64,000 bases of DNA from Roseibium album (lineage in GTDB: Bacteria; Pseudomonadota; Alphaproteobacteria; Rhizobiales; Stappiaceae), in NCBI RefSeq assembly GCF_001404515.1, contig NZ_CXWE01000004.1:62001-126000 (forward strand). The letters run 5' to 3'. The notes beneath the pieces were generated by a model, which saw only the letters and a program-made list of their open reading frames with translations, made no database searches and was not told the origin of the DNA. Numbering within the stretch: the first letter of the stretch is position 1; each line of letters starts with the position of its first letter. The position numbers and the translations under genes are program-made. Below are positions 35,328 through 45,413 of this stretch, one piece after another.

Positions 35328-35747
35328 GTATTTCCACCCAACTGGATCATTTTCTCGTTTGTAGGCCGCACACCAAACCAGCGCAACTTATCCAAAGGGC
35401 GAGAGGTGGTAATACGGATGGCTGGGATAGGTGCGGGAAAGAACCAGTGCCGCTGCGACGCACATGCCGACGACCTTCAGGATTTACCCCGCGTGCGCCA
35501 GGCGCGAGCCAGGTAGTGGCCGACATCGGCATTCATGCGGTTCGTGAGGAAACTTACGCTGGTGCATCAGTCGGTTAAATGGCACTTTATGTGGTGCCGA
35601 TCACACTACTTACACAATGCCTAAAGCACACTTGAAAGTGTAGAGCGCCCCTGAACGGGCGTGACTAGTTTTATGACAGGGTGAAGTCTGAAACCCGAAA
35701 TGGGGTTGGGCTTGTCTTTTCAAAGCCAGACACCAACGGAGGCAGAG
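35328..35747 (+). promoter_or_regulatory. Structured leader upstream of secreted protein gene
   Basis: From 35581 three short hairpins follow one another: GGCAC/GTGCC (35581-35598), ACACTT/AAGTGT (35628-35641) and GCGCCC/GGGCG (35645-35661). They precede a promoter-proximal region and the ribosome site GGAGGCAGAG. No known riboswitch consensus was recognised. The earlier part, 35328-35580, has no gene. Confidence 0.4.
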
Positions 35748-36062
35748 ATGAAAAAGTACCGTTTAGCGACCGTTGCTCTAATGCTCGGAAGCATCTTTAT
35801 GGCAACCGCCGCCGAAGCCAGGCCGGACCTGCGCCAGATGTCCTGCCAGCAGGCACAGAATATGGTGAGACAGCATGGCGCCGTGGTTTTTACAACCGGT
35901 CAGCACACCTATTCGATGTTTGTCTCGAACAGAAGTTACTGCGACTTCAATCAGGAACTTTTCGTTCAGTATGGCCCGACACGCGACCATCGCAAATGTC
36001 CGGTCGCCTACGAATGCAAGGAACCGCTTTTCCCGCGAGGTGGCTTCAATCGCTGGAACTGA
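35748..36062 (+). CDS. Small secreted cysteine-rich protein between pccA and pccB
   Basis: A 104-aa protein with a signal peptide (MKKYRLATVALMLGSIFM, then ATAAEA) and four cysteines in the mature part (MSCQQAQ, SYCDFNQ, RKCPVAYECKE). GGAGGCAGAG lies just before the ATG at 35748. Similar small genes between the carboxylase subunits occur in rhizobia as I recall; function is unknown. It runs opposite to pccA and pccB. Confidence 0.8.
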   Translation: MKKYRLATVALMLGSIFMATAAEARPDLRQMSCQQAQNMVRQHGAVVFTTGQHTYSMFVSNRSYCDFNQELFVQYGPTRDHRKCPVAYECKEPLFPRGGFNRWN

Positions 36063-36129
36063 TGCGATACGGGCCGGTTGAACCGGCCCGCACTCGTTAG
36101 TCACTGTCCTGGAAATCAAGGCCCTGTGT

Positions 36130-37662
36130 TCAGAGCGGAATATTGTCGTGCTTTTTCCACGGCATCTCGTCTTGTTTTGACCGCAGCAAGGCCAGCCCTT
36201 TGGCAACACGCCTCCGCGTTGAATGCGGTCGGATGACATCGTCGATATAGCCGCGCTCTGCTGCCACGAACGGATTTGCGAAACGGTCTTCGTAGTCCTT
36301 CGTCCGTTGAGCAATCCTGTCTGTGTCACCCAATTCGGAACGATAGAGAATTTCAACCGCGCCCTTGGCTCCCATCACCGCAATTTCCGCACTTGGCCAG
36401 GCATAGTTCAGATCGCCGCGAATATGCTTTGAGCTCATCACGTCGTAAGCACCGCCGTAGGCCTTTCGGGTGATCACCGTAATTTTCGGCACCGTCGCCT
36501 CGGCGTAAGCAAACAACAACTTGGCGCCGTGTTTGATCAGACCGCCATATTCCTGTGCGGTTCCAGGGAGGAATCCGGGAACGTCGACAAAAGTCACGAT
36601 CGGTATGTTGAAACAGTCGCAAAAACGTACGAAACGTGCGGCTTTCCGGCTGGCGTCGGAATCCAGCACACCTGCAAGCACCATCGGCTGGTTTGCGATG
36701 ATCCCGACCGACCGGCCTTCCATGCGCCCGAACCCGGTAATGATATTGCCGGCAAAATTCTTCTGGATCTCGAAGAAGTCCCCTTCATCGACAGTCTTCA
36801 GGACAAGTTCGCGCATGTCATACGGCTTGTTCGGATTGTCAGGGATAAGTGTATCCAGGCTCGTGTCGATGCGATCCGGGTCATCGAAATGTGTCAATTC
36901 CGGCAGATCTGCCTGATTGTTCATCGGCAGGAAATCGATCAGCCGGCGCATCTCCAAGAGTGCCTCGACATCGTTGTCAAAAGCTCCGTCAGCTATCGAT
37001 GATTTCACGGTGTGAACAGAAGCTCCGCCGAGTTCTTCAGCGGTCACGGTTTCATTGGTCACGGTCTTCACGACATCGGGCCCGGTGACGAACATGTAAG
37101 ACGTGTCACGCACCATGAAAATGAAATCGGTCATGGCGGGCGAATAGACATCGCCACCGGCACATGGCCCCATGATCAGGGAAATCTGAGGAATCACTCC
37201 GGACGCCAGCACATTGCGCTGAAACACTTCACCATAGCCGCCCAGCGCCGCGACGCCTTCCTGAATGCGTGCGCCGCCTGCATCGAACAAGCCGATGATC
37301 GGCGCCCTGTTGCGGAGTGCCATGTCCTGCAGCTTGGTAATCTTTTCGGCATGCGTTTCCGACAGCGATCCACCGAAAACGGTGAAATCCTTGGAAAACA
37401 CATAAACGGTGCGTCCATTGACCGTGCCCCAGCCTGTCACAACGCCATCGCCAGGAATGTGCTGCTCTTCCATACCGAATTCGGTACAGCGATGCTGCTT
37501 GAACATGTCGAATTCTTCGAAGGACCCTTCGTCGAGCAGGACCTCGATCCGTTCACGCGCCGTCAGCTTGCCTTTGGAGTGCTGCGAATCTATCCGGCGT
37601 TGACCACCACCAAGTCGAGCCGTGTCGCGCCGCTGTTCCAATTCGGCCAGAACTTCTTTCAT
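36130..37662 (-). CDS. pccB: Propionyl-CoA carboxylase beta subunit (carboxyltransferase)
   Basis: A 510-aa carboxyltransferase. The N-terminal acyl-CoA half has [15 protein letters not shown] and [28 protein letters not shown] and the biotin-side half [17 protein letters not shown] with [18 protein letters not shown] are present. The ATG at 37662 is chosen over 37713 because GGGAGG sits 5 bases upstream and the length then matches PccB of roseobacters exactly. It should assemble with PccA. Confidence 0.96.
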   Translation of the reverse strand: MKEVLAELEQRRDTARLGGGQRRIDSQHSKGKLTARERIEVLLDEGSFEEFDMFKQHRCTEFGMEEQHIPGDGVVTGWGTVNGRTVYVFSKDFTVFGGSLSETHAEKITKLQDMALRNRAPIIGLFDAGGARIQEGVAALGGYGEVFQRNVLASGVIPQISLIMGPCAGGDVYSPAMTDFIFMVRDTSYMFVTGPDVVKTVTNETVTAEELGGASVHTVKSSIADGAFDNDVEALLEMRRLIDFLPMNNQADLPELTHFDDPDRIDTSLDTLIPDNPNKPYDMRELVLKTVDEGDFFEIQKNFAGNIITGFGRMEGRSVGIIANQPMVLAGVLDSDASRKAARFVRFCDCFNIPIVTFVDVPGFLPGTAQEYGGLIKHGAKLLFAYAEATVPKITVITRKAYGGAYDVMSSKHIRGDLNYAWPSAEIAVMGAKGAVEILYRSELGDTDRIAQRTKDYEDRFANPFVAAERGYIDDVIRPHSTRRRVAKGLALLRSKQDEMPWKKHDNIPL

Positions 37663-37921
37663 CCGGTCCTCCCAATTCTCATTCACAGAGGCCGTAACAT
37701 GTTCCAGGTTCAAGGCAAAGTCAGCACATGGGCTTATGGGAGACTACGTCAATCCTCAAAAACCGGCGAATTTGAGGGAAATTTACAAAGGTTTTCGTTA
37801 CACCGTTGTGTTTTGCCGAAGGGGATAGGATTATCGGGTCTGACGCAGCGTAATTGTTCATTTTCCGAGGTTTTATCATGTGAATTAGGGCGGCCTTTGC
37901 AGCCCCGCAGGAGGATTTGAA

Positions 37922-38926
37922 ATGTCTTTATATAATCCCGACACGACCTGGATCGCGCTTTTGGGCGGTGGATTTTCCGGTTCGGTACTCGCCGGTGGCA
38001 GTGTTTTTCAATTCGATCTCTGGAACATGGGAAGCAAGCGGTTGCCCGTACAGGTGCTCGTGGTCGGAAAAAGAGCCGGCATCATGGCTGAAATCGGATC
38101 AGCTTTTGCCTTGCTGCTGGTGACCGGGTGCAAGACCGAAAGGGAGATGGACGGCATCACGTCGTCGGGTGTCGATTGGGAAGCGTCATTGGTTGGAGAT
38201 CTGGACGCCAGCATCAAGTCCGGGGCCAAGCTTTTCAAGGAAGTCATGAAGCATGCGGGCAAAAAGACCGGCGAGTGGGCCGTTCAGGAATCCGGCAAGC
38301 GATTGGCTCAATACATTACAAACGATCTTGGTGTCGTTAAATCCGGACCGCAATTCAATCTGCTCCCCACCCCTCTTTCCGTTTCCGCCGGCGCCGGTAT
38401 CTTTTATGAATGGCAGAAGCTGCATCTGCTCGATAACGAAATCGGCTGGAATTACATTTCTCCTAAGTATTCGGTCGAGAACAAGGGCGGTGCGGTCTAC
38501 ATGCAAATGAAGGACATTCCGGTCAAGGACGGAACAACCATTCACCTCGGTTTCGGCGTGTCGGAGTGGCTTTCCATCGATCCGGACATCAGATGGGCGC
38601 CGACGCGAGGTGGTCCAAGTATCGGCCGCAGCAAACTGCATATTGATTGTGTGGTCTACGGCGGTGTTTTGTATCAGTCCCGCAACAAAGGCAGCCATCC
38701 CGGCATCAACTTGAGCCAGCTCCAGCCTGCGGGGCGCAGCGAAACCGGAATGTTATCGGTTACGCAGACGAAAGAAGTCGCCAAAAGCGGCAAGCTGACC
38801 ATTTATCCGAAAATCTTCAAGTTCACCAACTACGCCTATTGGAGTGCCGACGACACAATGAAGGTCCATGTGGACAGCAAGGGACAATTCACAAAGGTCG
38901 AAGGCACAGCCAGTTACAGAGACTAG
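37922..38926 (+). CDS. Hypothetical protein, 334 aa
   Basis: A solitary plus-strand gene with GGAGG spaced 8 bases before the ATG. The N-terminal 70 residues have two Gly/Ala-rich hydrophobic stretches (WIALLGGGFSGSVLAGGS and IMAEIGSAFALLLVTGC) that may insert in a membrane, followed by an amphipathic helical region (about 100-135) and a C-terminal beta-type domain. No family is recognised. Flanked by pccB and the Anbu operon. Confidence 0.75.
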   Translation: MSLYNPDTTWIALLGGGFSGSVLAGGSVFQFDLWNMGSKRLPVQVLVVGKRAGIMAEIGSAFALLLVTGCKTEREMDGITSSGVDWEASLVGDLDASIKSGAKLFKEVMKHAGKKTGEWAVQESGKRLAQYITNDLGVVKSGPQFNLLPTPLSVSAGAGIFYEWQKLHLLDNEIGWNYISPKYSVENKGGAVYMQMKDIPVKDGTTIHLGFGVSEWLSIDPDIRWAPTRGGPSIGRSKLHIDCVVYGGVLYQSRNKGSHPGINLSQLQPAGRSETGMLSVTQTKEVAKSGKLTIYPKIFKFTNYAYWSADDTMKVHVDSKGQFTKVEGTASYRD

Positions 38927-39046
38927 ATGTCTTCTGAGTGACATGACTGCCTAAACACTGGGCAACTGCGCCGCGAGAATGTTCTTTGACACCTCCCGGA
39001 ATTTTGCCATGATTGCGAAACAAGCAAACAAGGCTAAGGGGAGGCA

Positions 39047-40471
39047 ATGGCGGACGATCGGACTTTCTTCAATGAAATGCTCGACGATGCCGGTGGCGCA
39101 CGCTCGCCCTATTCAAGGCTGGCCACGTGGCTCGAAGATAAACCGGCAAATTTTCTGACCAAAAAAAGCCGGGATGCGGAAATGGTGTTCCGCCGACTCG
39201 GAATTACCTTCGCAGTCTACGGCGCGCAGGAAGCAACCGAACGTTTGATACCGTTCGACCCCATACCCCGCATCATCTCTGCTTCGGAATGGCGCAGGCT
39301 TTCGGCCGGCATCGATCAGCGCGTTCGCGCCCTGAACGCTTTCATGCACGACATCTATCATCGTCAGGAGATCCTCAGGGCGGGCCGAATTCCGGCAGAC
39401 CTTATCCTGCAGAACGAAGCATTTCTGCCTGAAATGGCCGGGTTCACGCCGGCACGCAAGGTCTATGCGCACATAATCGGAACGGATCTCGTACGTGTTT
39501 CCGAAAACGAATTCTACGTTCTTGAAGACAACACCCGCACGCCATCCGGCGTTTCCTACATGATGGAAAACCGGGAAACCATGATGCGTCTGTTTCCCGA
39601 ACTCTTTCAGACGCACCGCGTTGCACCGGTCGAGCAATATCCCGAATTGTTGCGAAGGACATTGGAGAGTGTCGCGCCCGACCCGTCGAAGTCGGCGCAA
39701 ACGATCGTATTATTGACCCCAGGCATCTACAATTCCGCATATTTCGAACACGCCTTTCTTGCCGACTCCATGGGTGTGGAACTGGTCGAGGGACGCGATC
39801 TGTTCGTCGATGCCGGCAAGGTCTTCATGCGTACGACCCGCGAACCGGAACAGGTGGATGTCATCTACCGGCGCATCGACGACGCCTTCCTTGACCCCCT
39901 CACCTTCAATCCGGACAGCATGCTGGGCGTTCCCGGACTGTTCGATGCCTATCGGGCCGGCAATGTCACGATCTGCAACGCGCCCGGAACCGGCATTGCT
40001 GACGACAAGGCAATCTACGCCTACGTTCCTGATATCATCGAGTTCTACACGGGACAGAAACCGATACTGAAGAATGTCCCGACCTGGAATTGCTCAAGAG
40101 CGGATGATCTGGCTTACGTTCTCGACAATCTGGAGAAGATCGTCGTCAAGGAAGTTCACGGCTCGGGCGGCTATGGCATGTTGATAGGCCCAACGGCGTC
40201 CAAACGCGAGATTGCGGAATTCCGGAAAGTTCTGGAGGCCACGCCTTCAAACTACATCGCGCAGCCCACCCTGGCGCTTTCCGCCTGTCCGACACATGTG
40301 GCATCCGGTGTCGCGCCGCGCCATGTGGATCTAAGGCCCTTCGTTCTGATTGGCGACCAGGTTCGCATCACCCCTGGTGGACTGACCCGCGTAGCCCTCA
40401 AGAAGGGCTCACTTGTCGTCAACTCAAGCCAGGGCGGCGGCACCAAGGACACCTGGGTACTCGAGGACTGA
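39047..40471 (+). CDS. Circularly permuted ATP-grasp protein (Anbu operon)
   Basis: A 474-aa ATP-grasp-type (DUF404/DUF407) protein. Recognisable blocks are SENEFYVLEDNTRTPSGVSY, GVPGLFDAYRAGNVTICNAPGTG and KEVHGSGGYGMLIGP. Such enzymes ligate an amine to a carboxylate using ATP. It is first of four co-directional genes; the next starts 6 bases later. GGGGAGG precedes the ATG. The substrate is unknown; the cluster is proposed in comparative genomics to make or modify peptides. Confidence 0.9.
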   Translation: MADDRTFFNEMLDDAGGARSPYSRLATWLEDKPANFLTKKSRDAEMVFRRLGITFAVYGAQEATERLIPFDPIPRIISASEWRRLSAGIDQRVRALNAFMHDIYHRQEILRAGRIPADLILQNEAFLPEMAGFTPARKVYAHIIGTDLVRVSENEFYVLEDNTRTPSGVSYMMENRETMMRLFPELFQTHRVAPVEQYPELLRRTLESVAPDPSKSAQTIVLLTPGIYNSAYFEHAFLADSMGVELVEGRDLFVDAGKVFMRTTREPEQVDVIYRRIDDAFLDPLTFNPDSMLGVPGLFDAYRAGNVTICNAPGTGIADDKAIYAYVPDIIEFYTGQKPILKNVPTWNCSRADDLAYVLDNLEKIVVKEVHGSGGYGMLIGPTASKREIAEFRKVLEATPSNYIAQPTLALSACPTHVASGVAPRHVDLRPFVLIGDQVRITPGGLTRVALKKGSLVVNSSQGGGTKDTWVLED

Positions 40472-40477
40472 CTGTTT

Positions 40478-41428
40478 ATGCTCGGAAGAACCGCTTCTTC
40501 GCTGTTTTGGATGTCCCGCTACCATGAGCGCGCCCAGAACGTTGCCCGGTTGCTGGAAGTCGCCTATCGCGGGGCAATGATGTCCCACAGGGGCCAGGAA
40601 CACGGAACGCACTGGACCTTCGCGCTCACCTGCTCCGGCTGCGACGCTGATTTCAGTGAAAAATACGACGAACTGAATATCCGGAATGTGACCGTTTTCC
40701 TCATGTTCTCAAAAGAGAACCCGGTAAGTGTGCGCAACAGTCTCGAACTGGCCCGCAACAATGCACGAGCTGTTCGCACCGGCATCACGGCTGAACTCTG
40801 GGAAGCTATCAACACCACGTGGATAGAATTCATCGAGGTCAATCCGCAGACGATCACGCAGGAACGGTTGCCGGACTTCCTTGCCTGGGTCAATCAGCGT
40901 GCGCACTTGTTCCGTGGAGCTCTCCTGAACACAATTCTGCGCGATGATGGTTATTTTTTCTCGCAGATGGGCAATTTCGTCGAACGGACCGACAACACCG
41001 CCCGGATCCTGAACACGCAGTATTGGGCGCTTCTGCCTGACAGCGACATTGTTGATGACGGCTCCATGGAACGATACCAATGGTCAGCCATCCTCCGGGC
41101 TCTTTCAGGCCGCAGAAGCTACCGGTTCGCCTATCCAAATGCCAGGCTCAAGGCGTTTAACATTGCCGAGTTCCTGATCTTGAGAAAGGAAATGCCGCGG
41201 TCCTTGGCCCATTGCTACAACTGGATAGCTGATACAGCCGAAGAACTTGCGCAGTTCTATAGTTCCCGGGAGCCGAGCCTGGATCTTGCCAAGGAAATCG
41301 CCAGCGGTCTATCCGAGAAACAGATGCGCGAAATCTACCATGATGGCCTGCACGATTTTCTGACCGACTTCATCGGCAAGAACAACCAATTCGCGCTGCA
41401 GCTTTCGAAAGACTACAATTTTGCCTGA
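40478..41428 (+). CDS. Alpha-E domain protein (DUF403)
   Basis: A 316-aa all-helical protein, MLGRTASSLFWMSRYHERAQN at the start, then WALLPDSDIVDDGSMERYQWSAILRALSG and LRKEMPRSLAHCYNWIAD. It is the standard partner of the permuted ATP-grasp proteins in these operons and may modulate or donate substrate. No catalytic residues are assigned. Gap to the next gene is 27 bases. Confidence 0.9.
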   Translation: MLGRTASSLFWMSRYHERAQNVARLLEVAYRGAMMSHRGQEHGTHWTFALTCSGCDADFSEKYDELNIRNVTVFLMFSKENPVSVRNSLELARNNARAVRTGITAELWEAINTTWIEFIEVNPQTITQERLPDFLAWVNQRAHLFRGALLNTILRDDGYFFSQMGNFVERTDNTARILNTQYWALLPDSDIVDDGSMERYQWSAILRALSGRRSYRFAYPNARLKAFNIAEFLILRKEMPRSLAHCYNWIADTAEELAQFYSSREPSLDLAKEIASGLSEKQMREIYHDGLHDFLTDFIGKNNQFALQLSKDYNFA

Positions 41429-41455
41429 CCAACAAACCCTGTTTTCCGGTGCCGC

Positions 41456-42274
41456 ATGCAACTGAAAGTCCGACACACGACCCGCTACCGCTATGACGTC
41501 CCGCTCGCCAACGCCATGCAGCAGCTGCGCCTGACTCCGGAAGACGGGCCTTCGCAAAAGGTTGTCGAATGGGAAATCGACGCACCCGGCATTGCAAGGG
41601 CGACCACCTACAAGGACGCTTTCGGCAACCGTGTACATATGGTGTCACGCAGCGAACCCGTCGAAGACGTGGAAATTACGGCGACAGGTATTGTCGATAC
41701 GGTGAATACGGACGGTGTGCTCGGTCACGAACCCGATGCCGTGGTCCCACCGCGCCTCTACACCAGGGTGACCCCCCTCACCCAATCCAACCAGGCCATC
41801 CGAAGACTTGCCACCCATGCAGAAACCCACGACCGGATTTCGGGGTTTCACGCGCTCATGCACGCGATCCGGGAGAAAGTGGACTACAAGATCGGCGTTA
41901 CGGAAACGCACGCGCCTGCGGCATCGGCACTGGCGGCCGGTGAAGGCGTTTGTCAGGACCACGCCCACATTTTTATCGCTGCAACCAGGTCAATTGGCGT
42001 TCCGGCCCGTTATGTATCCGGATATCTTCTTCTGGAAGACGAACAGGCCTCCGAAGCACACCATGCATGGGCGGAAGTCCTGATTGAAGGGCTGGGCTGG
42101 ACTGCATTTGATGTATCGAACGCCATCTGTCCGACAGATCGGTACGTTCGGCTGACAACCGGTCTTGATTCCCGTTCCGCTGCTCCCATCCGGGGCATCC
42201 GTTTCGGAGGCCTGGAGGAAAATCTTCAGGTTGAAGTCGACGTTTCCCAGGCAGCTTTTCAACAACAGCAATGA
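41456..42274 (+). CDS. Transglutaminase-like peptidase
   Basis: A 272-aa protein with N-terminal beta-rich domain (LKVRHTTRYRYDVPLANAMQQLRL) and a transglutaminase core: Cys in AGEGVCQDHAHIFIAA, His in EAHHAWAEVLIEGL, Asp in GWTAFDVSN. No signal peptide. In Anbu operons this enzyme is expected to hydrolyse or cross-link the product of the ATP-grasp ligase. Confidence 0.9.
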   Translation: MQLKVRHTTRYRYDVPLANAMQQLRLTPEDGPSQKVVEWEIDAPGIARATTYKDAFGNRVHMVSRSEPVEDVEITATGIVDTVNTDGVLGHEPDAVVPPRLYTRVTPLTQSNQAIRRLATHAETHDRISGFHALMHAIREKVDYKIGVTETHAPAASALAAGEGVCQDHAHIFIAATRSIGVPARYVSGYLLLEDEQASEAHHAWAEVLIEGLGWTAFDVSNAICPTDRYVRLTTGLDSRSAAPIRGIRFGGLEENLQVEVDVSQAAFQQQQ

Positions 42275-42400
42275 ATGTCGTTTTCCAACACCCTAATCCC
42301 GGCCCACTGTGCTAAGACCAGCCGAAACAAACAAAGACCTATCTAATGTCTTCTTTCGATTGGTGTTGCAGGTCATTGGAACAGTCTGAGGGGCTCTGGG

Positions 42401-43132
42401 ATGACGTATTGTGTCGGATTGAAACTGGATCGAGGTCTGGTGTTCGCAGCGGATACCCGCACCAATGCCGGCGTCGACAATATAGCTACCTACAAGAAAC
42501 TTCATGTCTGGGAAGAGCCCGGAGAGCGCGTGATTACGCTTCTTTCGGCCGGTAATCTGGCGATAACGCAGGCTGTCGTTTCACTTCTCAGCGAACATAT
42601 CACATCAGCTGACAATGACCGTGCCACGCTTTTGACGGCCAAGACCATGTTCCAGGTAGCCAGGCTTGTCGGCAGTGCGGTGCGCGAGGTCAAGGAAATT
42701 GACGGTGAGGCTCTGGCGACCAGTGCCGAGAGTTTTTTCGTGACGTTCATTCTCGGCGGACAGATCGAGGGCGAAGAACCGCGCATGTTCCAGATCTATG
42801 CGGCGGGCAACTTTATCGAAGTGGCCGAGGACACGCCGTTTCTGCAGATCGGTGAACATAAATACGGCAAGCCCATCCTCGACAGGGTAACCCGGTCTGA
42901 CATGCGCCTTGGCGAAGCCGCCAAGCTCGTTCTGCTGTCTTTTGATTCGACATTGAGATCAAATCTTTCCGTCGGCACGCCGATCGACATGTTGCTCTAC
43001 AACAAGGACACCTTCTCAACAGAACGCCAGGTCCGTATCGAACAGGACGACCCGTATTTTCAGAAACTTTCGCATGGCTGGTCTGAAAAACTGCGCGACG
43101 CTTTTGGAGAACTGGACGAATTCGACGTCTGA
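42401..43132 (+). CDS. Anbu proteasome-like peptidase
   Basis: A 243-aa N-terminal-nucleophile hydrolase. After removal of Met the chain starts TYCVGLKLDRGLVFAADTRTNAGVDNI, the Anbu signature; Thr2 is the catalytic nucleophile, and the Asp/Lys set in AADTRT/YKKL fits. Anbu proteins form proteasome-like or helical rings in the cytoplasm. It closes the four-gene operon with ATP-grasp, alpha-E and transglutaminase genes. Confidence 0.92.
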   Translation: MTYCVGLKLDRGLVFAADTRTNAGVDNIATYKKLHVWEEPGERVITLLSAGNLAITQAVVSLLSEHITSADNDRATLLTAKTMFQVARLVGSAVREVKEIDGEALATSAESFFVTFILGGQIEGEEPRMFQIYAAGNFIEVAEDTPFLQIGEHKYGKPILDRVTRSDMRLGEAAKLVLLSFDSTLRSNLSVGTPIDMLLYNKDTFSTERQVRIEQDDPYFQKLSHGWSEKLRDAFGELDEFDV

Positions 43133-43204
43133 ACCTTCGAAACACATGTCAGCAAGCCGTCACAAAGCAGCATTAGAAGCGGACCGATCAATCCGGAGGC
43201 CTTC

Positions 43205-44623
43205 ATGAGCAGCACTGCGAGCGAACTTGAACCCGTCGCCTGGACAAGGGAAACGTCGCAGGAACCTCTGGAAACAAACGACGATACGCTCAAAGCCGTC
43301 AGGGAAATGATCAAGGCGGGCAAGAGAACCCAGATCGTCGAACTGCTCAAGAAATGGGATCCGATCGATGTCATGCAGTTGCTGACGCGGTTGAGATTGA
43401 AGCACGCCCGCAAACTGTTCCAGTGGCTGCCCGCAAATCCGTCGATCAAGGTCGTCGCGGAACTGCGCCCCGAATTCCGCTCGATTCTCATGGAAGCCAC
43501 CACGCTTGACCAGTTTCGCGACATTCTAGCCGGTCTGGATCCGGAAGATGCCACTGAAATCCTCAACGAGTTTCCCGATGATGTAGCCGACGAACTCATC
43601 GCCCGCCTGCCGGATGTCGAGGAAATCGCGACCAGGGCTTCCTATGCCGACGATACTGCCGGCCGGGTCATGGCGCGCAAGTTCGTTGCCTTGCGAGAAG
43701 ATTGTACGGCCGGGGAAGCCGTTGAACAGATGCGCGAGGAAGCCGATCGGATCCGCAAGGTTTTCACGGTTTACGTAACCGACTTTGATGGCAAGCTGAC
43801 CGGCACCGTCGAAGTCGGCAAGCTACTGCTTGCACCGGACGAGCAGACGCTCGGCAAGCTGATGAACAGGGACGTGATTGCCGTTTCAACCGACACGGAT
43901 CAGGAGGAAGTGCTGCGCCTTGCCCGCAAACGGGACATGCGCACAGTTCCGGTCGTGAGTGGCGAAGGTCACCTGATCGGCAGGATTACCCCAAAGCAAC
44001 TGACCAGGATTGCGGCGGACGAGGCCAATGAAGATATGCTGCTGATGAGCGGTGTCTCAGGCGAAGCGCGTTCGGATGACACGGTCTTCAGAATTGTGCG
44101 CGGCCGCCTCCCCTGGCTGCTGGCCGGTCTCGTTGGTGCAAGTGTCGCGGCAACCGTGGTCGGTTCTTATGAAGATCAGCTTGCCGAAGCAGCCATCCTT
44201 GCGGCATTCATTCCCGTCACCATGTCGATGGCCGGAAATGCCGGACTTCAGGCTTCCGCTGTCGCCGTGCAGGGCATCGCCACCGGCGCACTTTGGTCGG
44301 GCGACATTTTGTTTCGTCTTGTGAAGGAATTTTTCGCGGCCTTGTTCAACGGCGCGGTTGCCGGTGTGATACTCGCAGCTCTTGTGCTGATCGCCTCCAT
44401 GATCGTGCCATTGGAGGCTCCTGGCCGCCTCGCGATAGCGACGTCACTTTCGCTCCTGTGCGTCACAACGCTCGCAGCGATGGTCGGCGCGACCGTTCCC
44501 ATCATTCTTGACAAGATCGGCATTGATCCCGCGATGGCGATCGGCGTTTTCATCACTTCGTCCAATGACGTTCTCGGCGTCCTGATCTTTTTCCTGATGG
44601 CGACGACGTTCTACATGTCCTGA
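43205..44623 (+). CDS. mgtE: Magnesium transporter MgtE, second copy
   Basis: A 472-aa MgtE channel: acidic N-domain (DRFRDILAGLDPEDATEIL type), paired CBS domains, and five membrane helices with IPVTMSMAGNAGLQASAVAVQGIA at the pore. About as long as the first copy at 10707 but clearly diverged from it. The gene follows the Anbu operon on the same strand with a 72-base gap and may be independently expressed. Confidence 0.93.
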   Translation: MSSTASELEPVAWTRETSQEPLETNDDTLKAVREMIKAGKRTQIVELLKKWDPIDVMQLLTRLRLKHARKLFQWLPANPSIKVVAELRPEFRSILMEATTLDQFRDILAGLDPEDATEILNEFPDDVADELIARLPDVEEIATRASYADDTAGRVMARKFVALREDCTAGEAVEQMREEADRIRKVFTVYVTDFDGKLTGTVEVGKLLLAPDEQTLGKLMNRDVIAVSTDTDQEEVLRLARKRDMRTVPVVSGEGHLIGRITPKQLTRIAADEANEDMLLMSGVSGEARSDDTVFRIVRGRLPWLLAGLVGASVAATVVGSYEDQLAEAAILAAFIPVTMSMAGNAGLQASAVAVQGIATGALWSGDILFRLVKEFFAALFNGAVAGVILAALVLIASMIVPLEAPGRLAIATSLSLLCVTTLAAMVGATVPIILDKIGIDPAMAIGVFITSSNDVLGVLIFFLMATTFYMS

Positions 44624-44639
44624 AACCGTGCTGACGGCC

Positions 44640-45413
44640 TCAGGCCTTTTGCAGGATCAGGACCGCGGCATCGAATTCGGTGCGTTTGTAGGCTCGGATC
44701 TGCGCAGCCTCCGCATCTTCACCCCACCGATCGATGTTGAAGTCTTCCTCGACATGCGCTGCAGTCCATGCGTCGTCAGCGCCAAGATGGTTTTCCTTCA
44801 CGGCGAGAGCCAGCAGCGCGGACCCTGTCAGACTGGTCGCCGTGTGGAGCGCGGCAAGACGAAGCGGCGTTTCATCAGATATCCTGGTCTTGAAAGAGCT
44901 CAGCAGGTGATCCGGCTGTGCTGCGTGAATGATGCCTTCAATAAGCACAAATCGCCCACCCAGTAGTCCACCGGCCCAGTCAACCACCGGATCCCAAAGA
45001 TGCCGCTGGGTGTCCACGAGACTTTGAGGGTCGTCAGCCCGGTAGCACAACGCATCGTTTCCGGCAAAACCGACGATGTCATCCGCAACCTCTTCGAAAC
45101 GCTCGGAAACCGCGTCCTGAGCGGAATTGGCCATCCTGGTCAGCGGCATCGTTGCGGGATTTATTTCCTTTTGCTGGACAGCCCATTCCGCCGCGACCGC
45201 CTCGGCAATAACCCGATTGGGCAAAAGCAGCGTCGCCTTTCCGGGCGTTTTCACGGTTCGGCCGTCCAACTGTATCGAATAGCCATCCTCCGTTTGTGCG
45301 CAGGATGCCACTTCATAGAAACGTTTCGGCAGTTCGCGCTTTGAAAGTTCTCTAGCGCGTTGTTCCGGATCCTTGGCCAAGTCTTCATGTAACTTATCAA
45401 GAAAATCACGCAT
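44640..45413 (-). CDS. ATP12-family F1-ATPase assembly chaperone
   Basis: A 257-aa protein with the ATP12 domain: RFYEVASCAQTEDGYSIQLDGRTVKTPGK near the N-terminus, DLLCYRAD-like segment FAGNDALCYRADDP, and the conserved WDPVVDW. It helps assemble the alpha subunit of F1-ATPase. Its ATG overlaps the HAD stop by one base, a conserved pairing in alphaproteobacteria. Confidence 0.92.
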   Translation of the reverse strand: MRDFLDKLHEDLAKDPEQRARELSKRELPKRFYEVASCAQTEDGYSIQLDGRTVKTPGKATLLLPNRVIAEAVAAEWAVQQKEINPATMPLTRMANSAQDAVSERFEEVADDIVGFAGNDALCYRADDPQSLVDTQRHLWDPVVDWAGGLLGGRFVLIEGIIHAAQPDHLLSSFKTRISDETPLRLAALHTATSLTGSALLALAVKENHLGADDAWTAAHVEEDFNIDRWGEDAEAAQIRAYKRTEFDAAVLILQKA

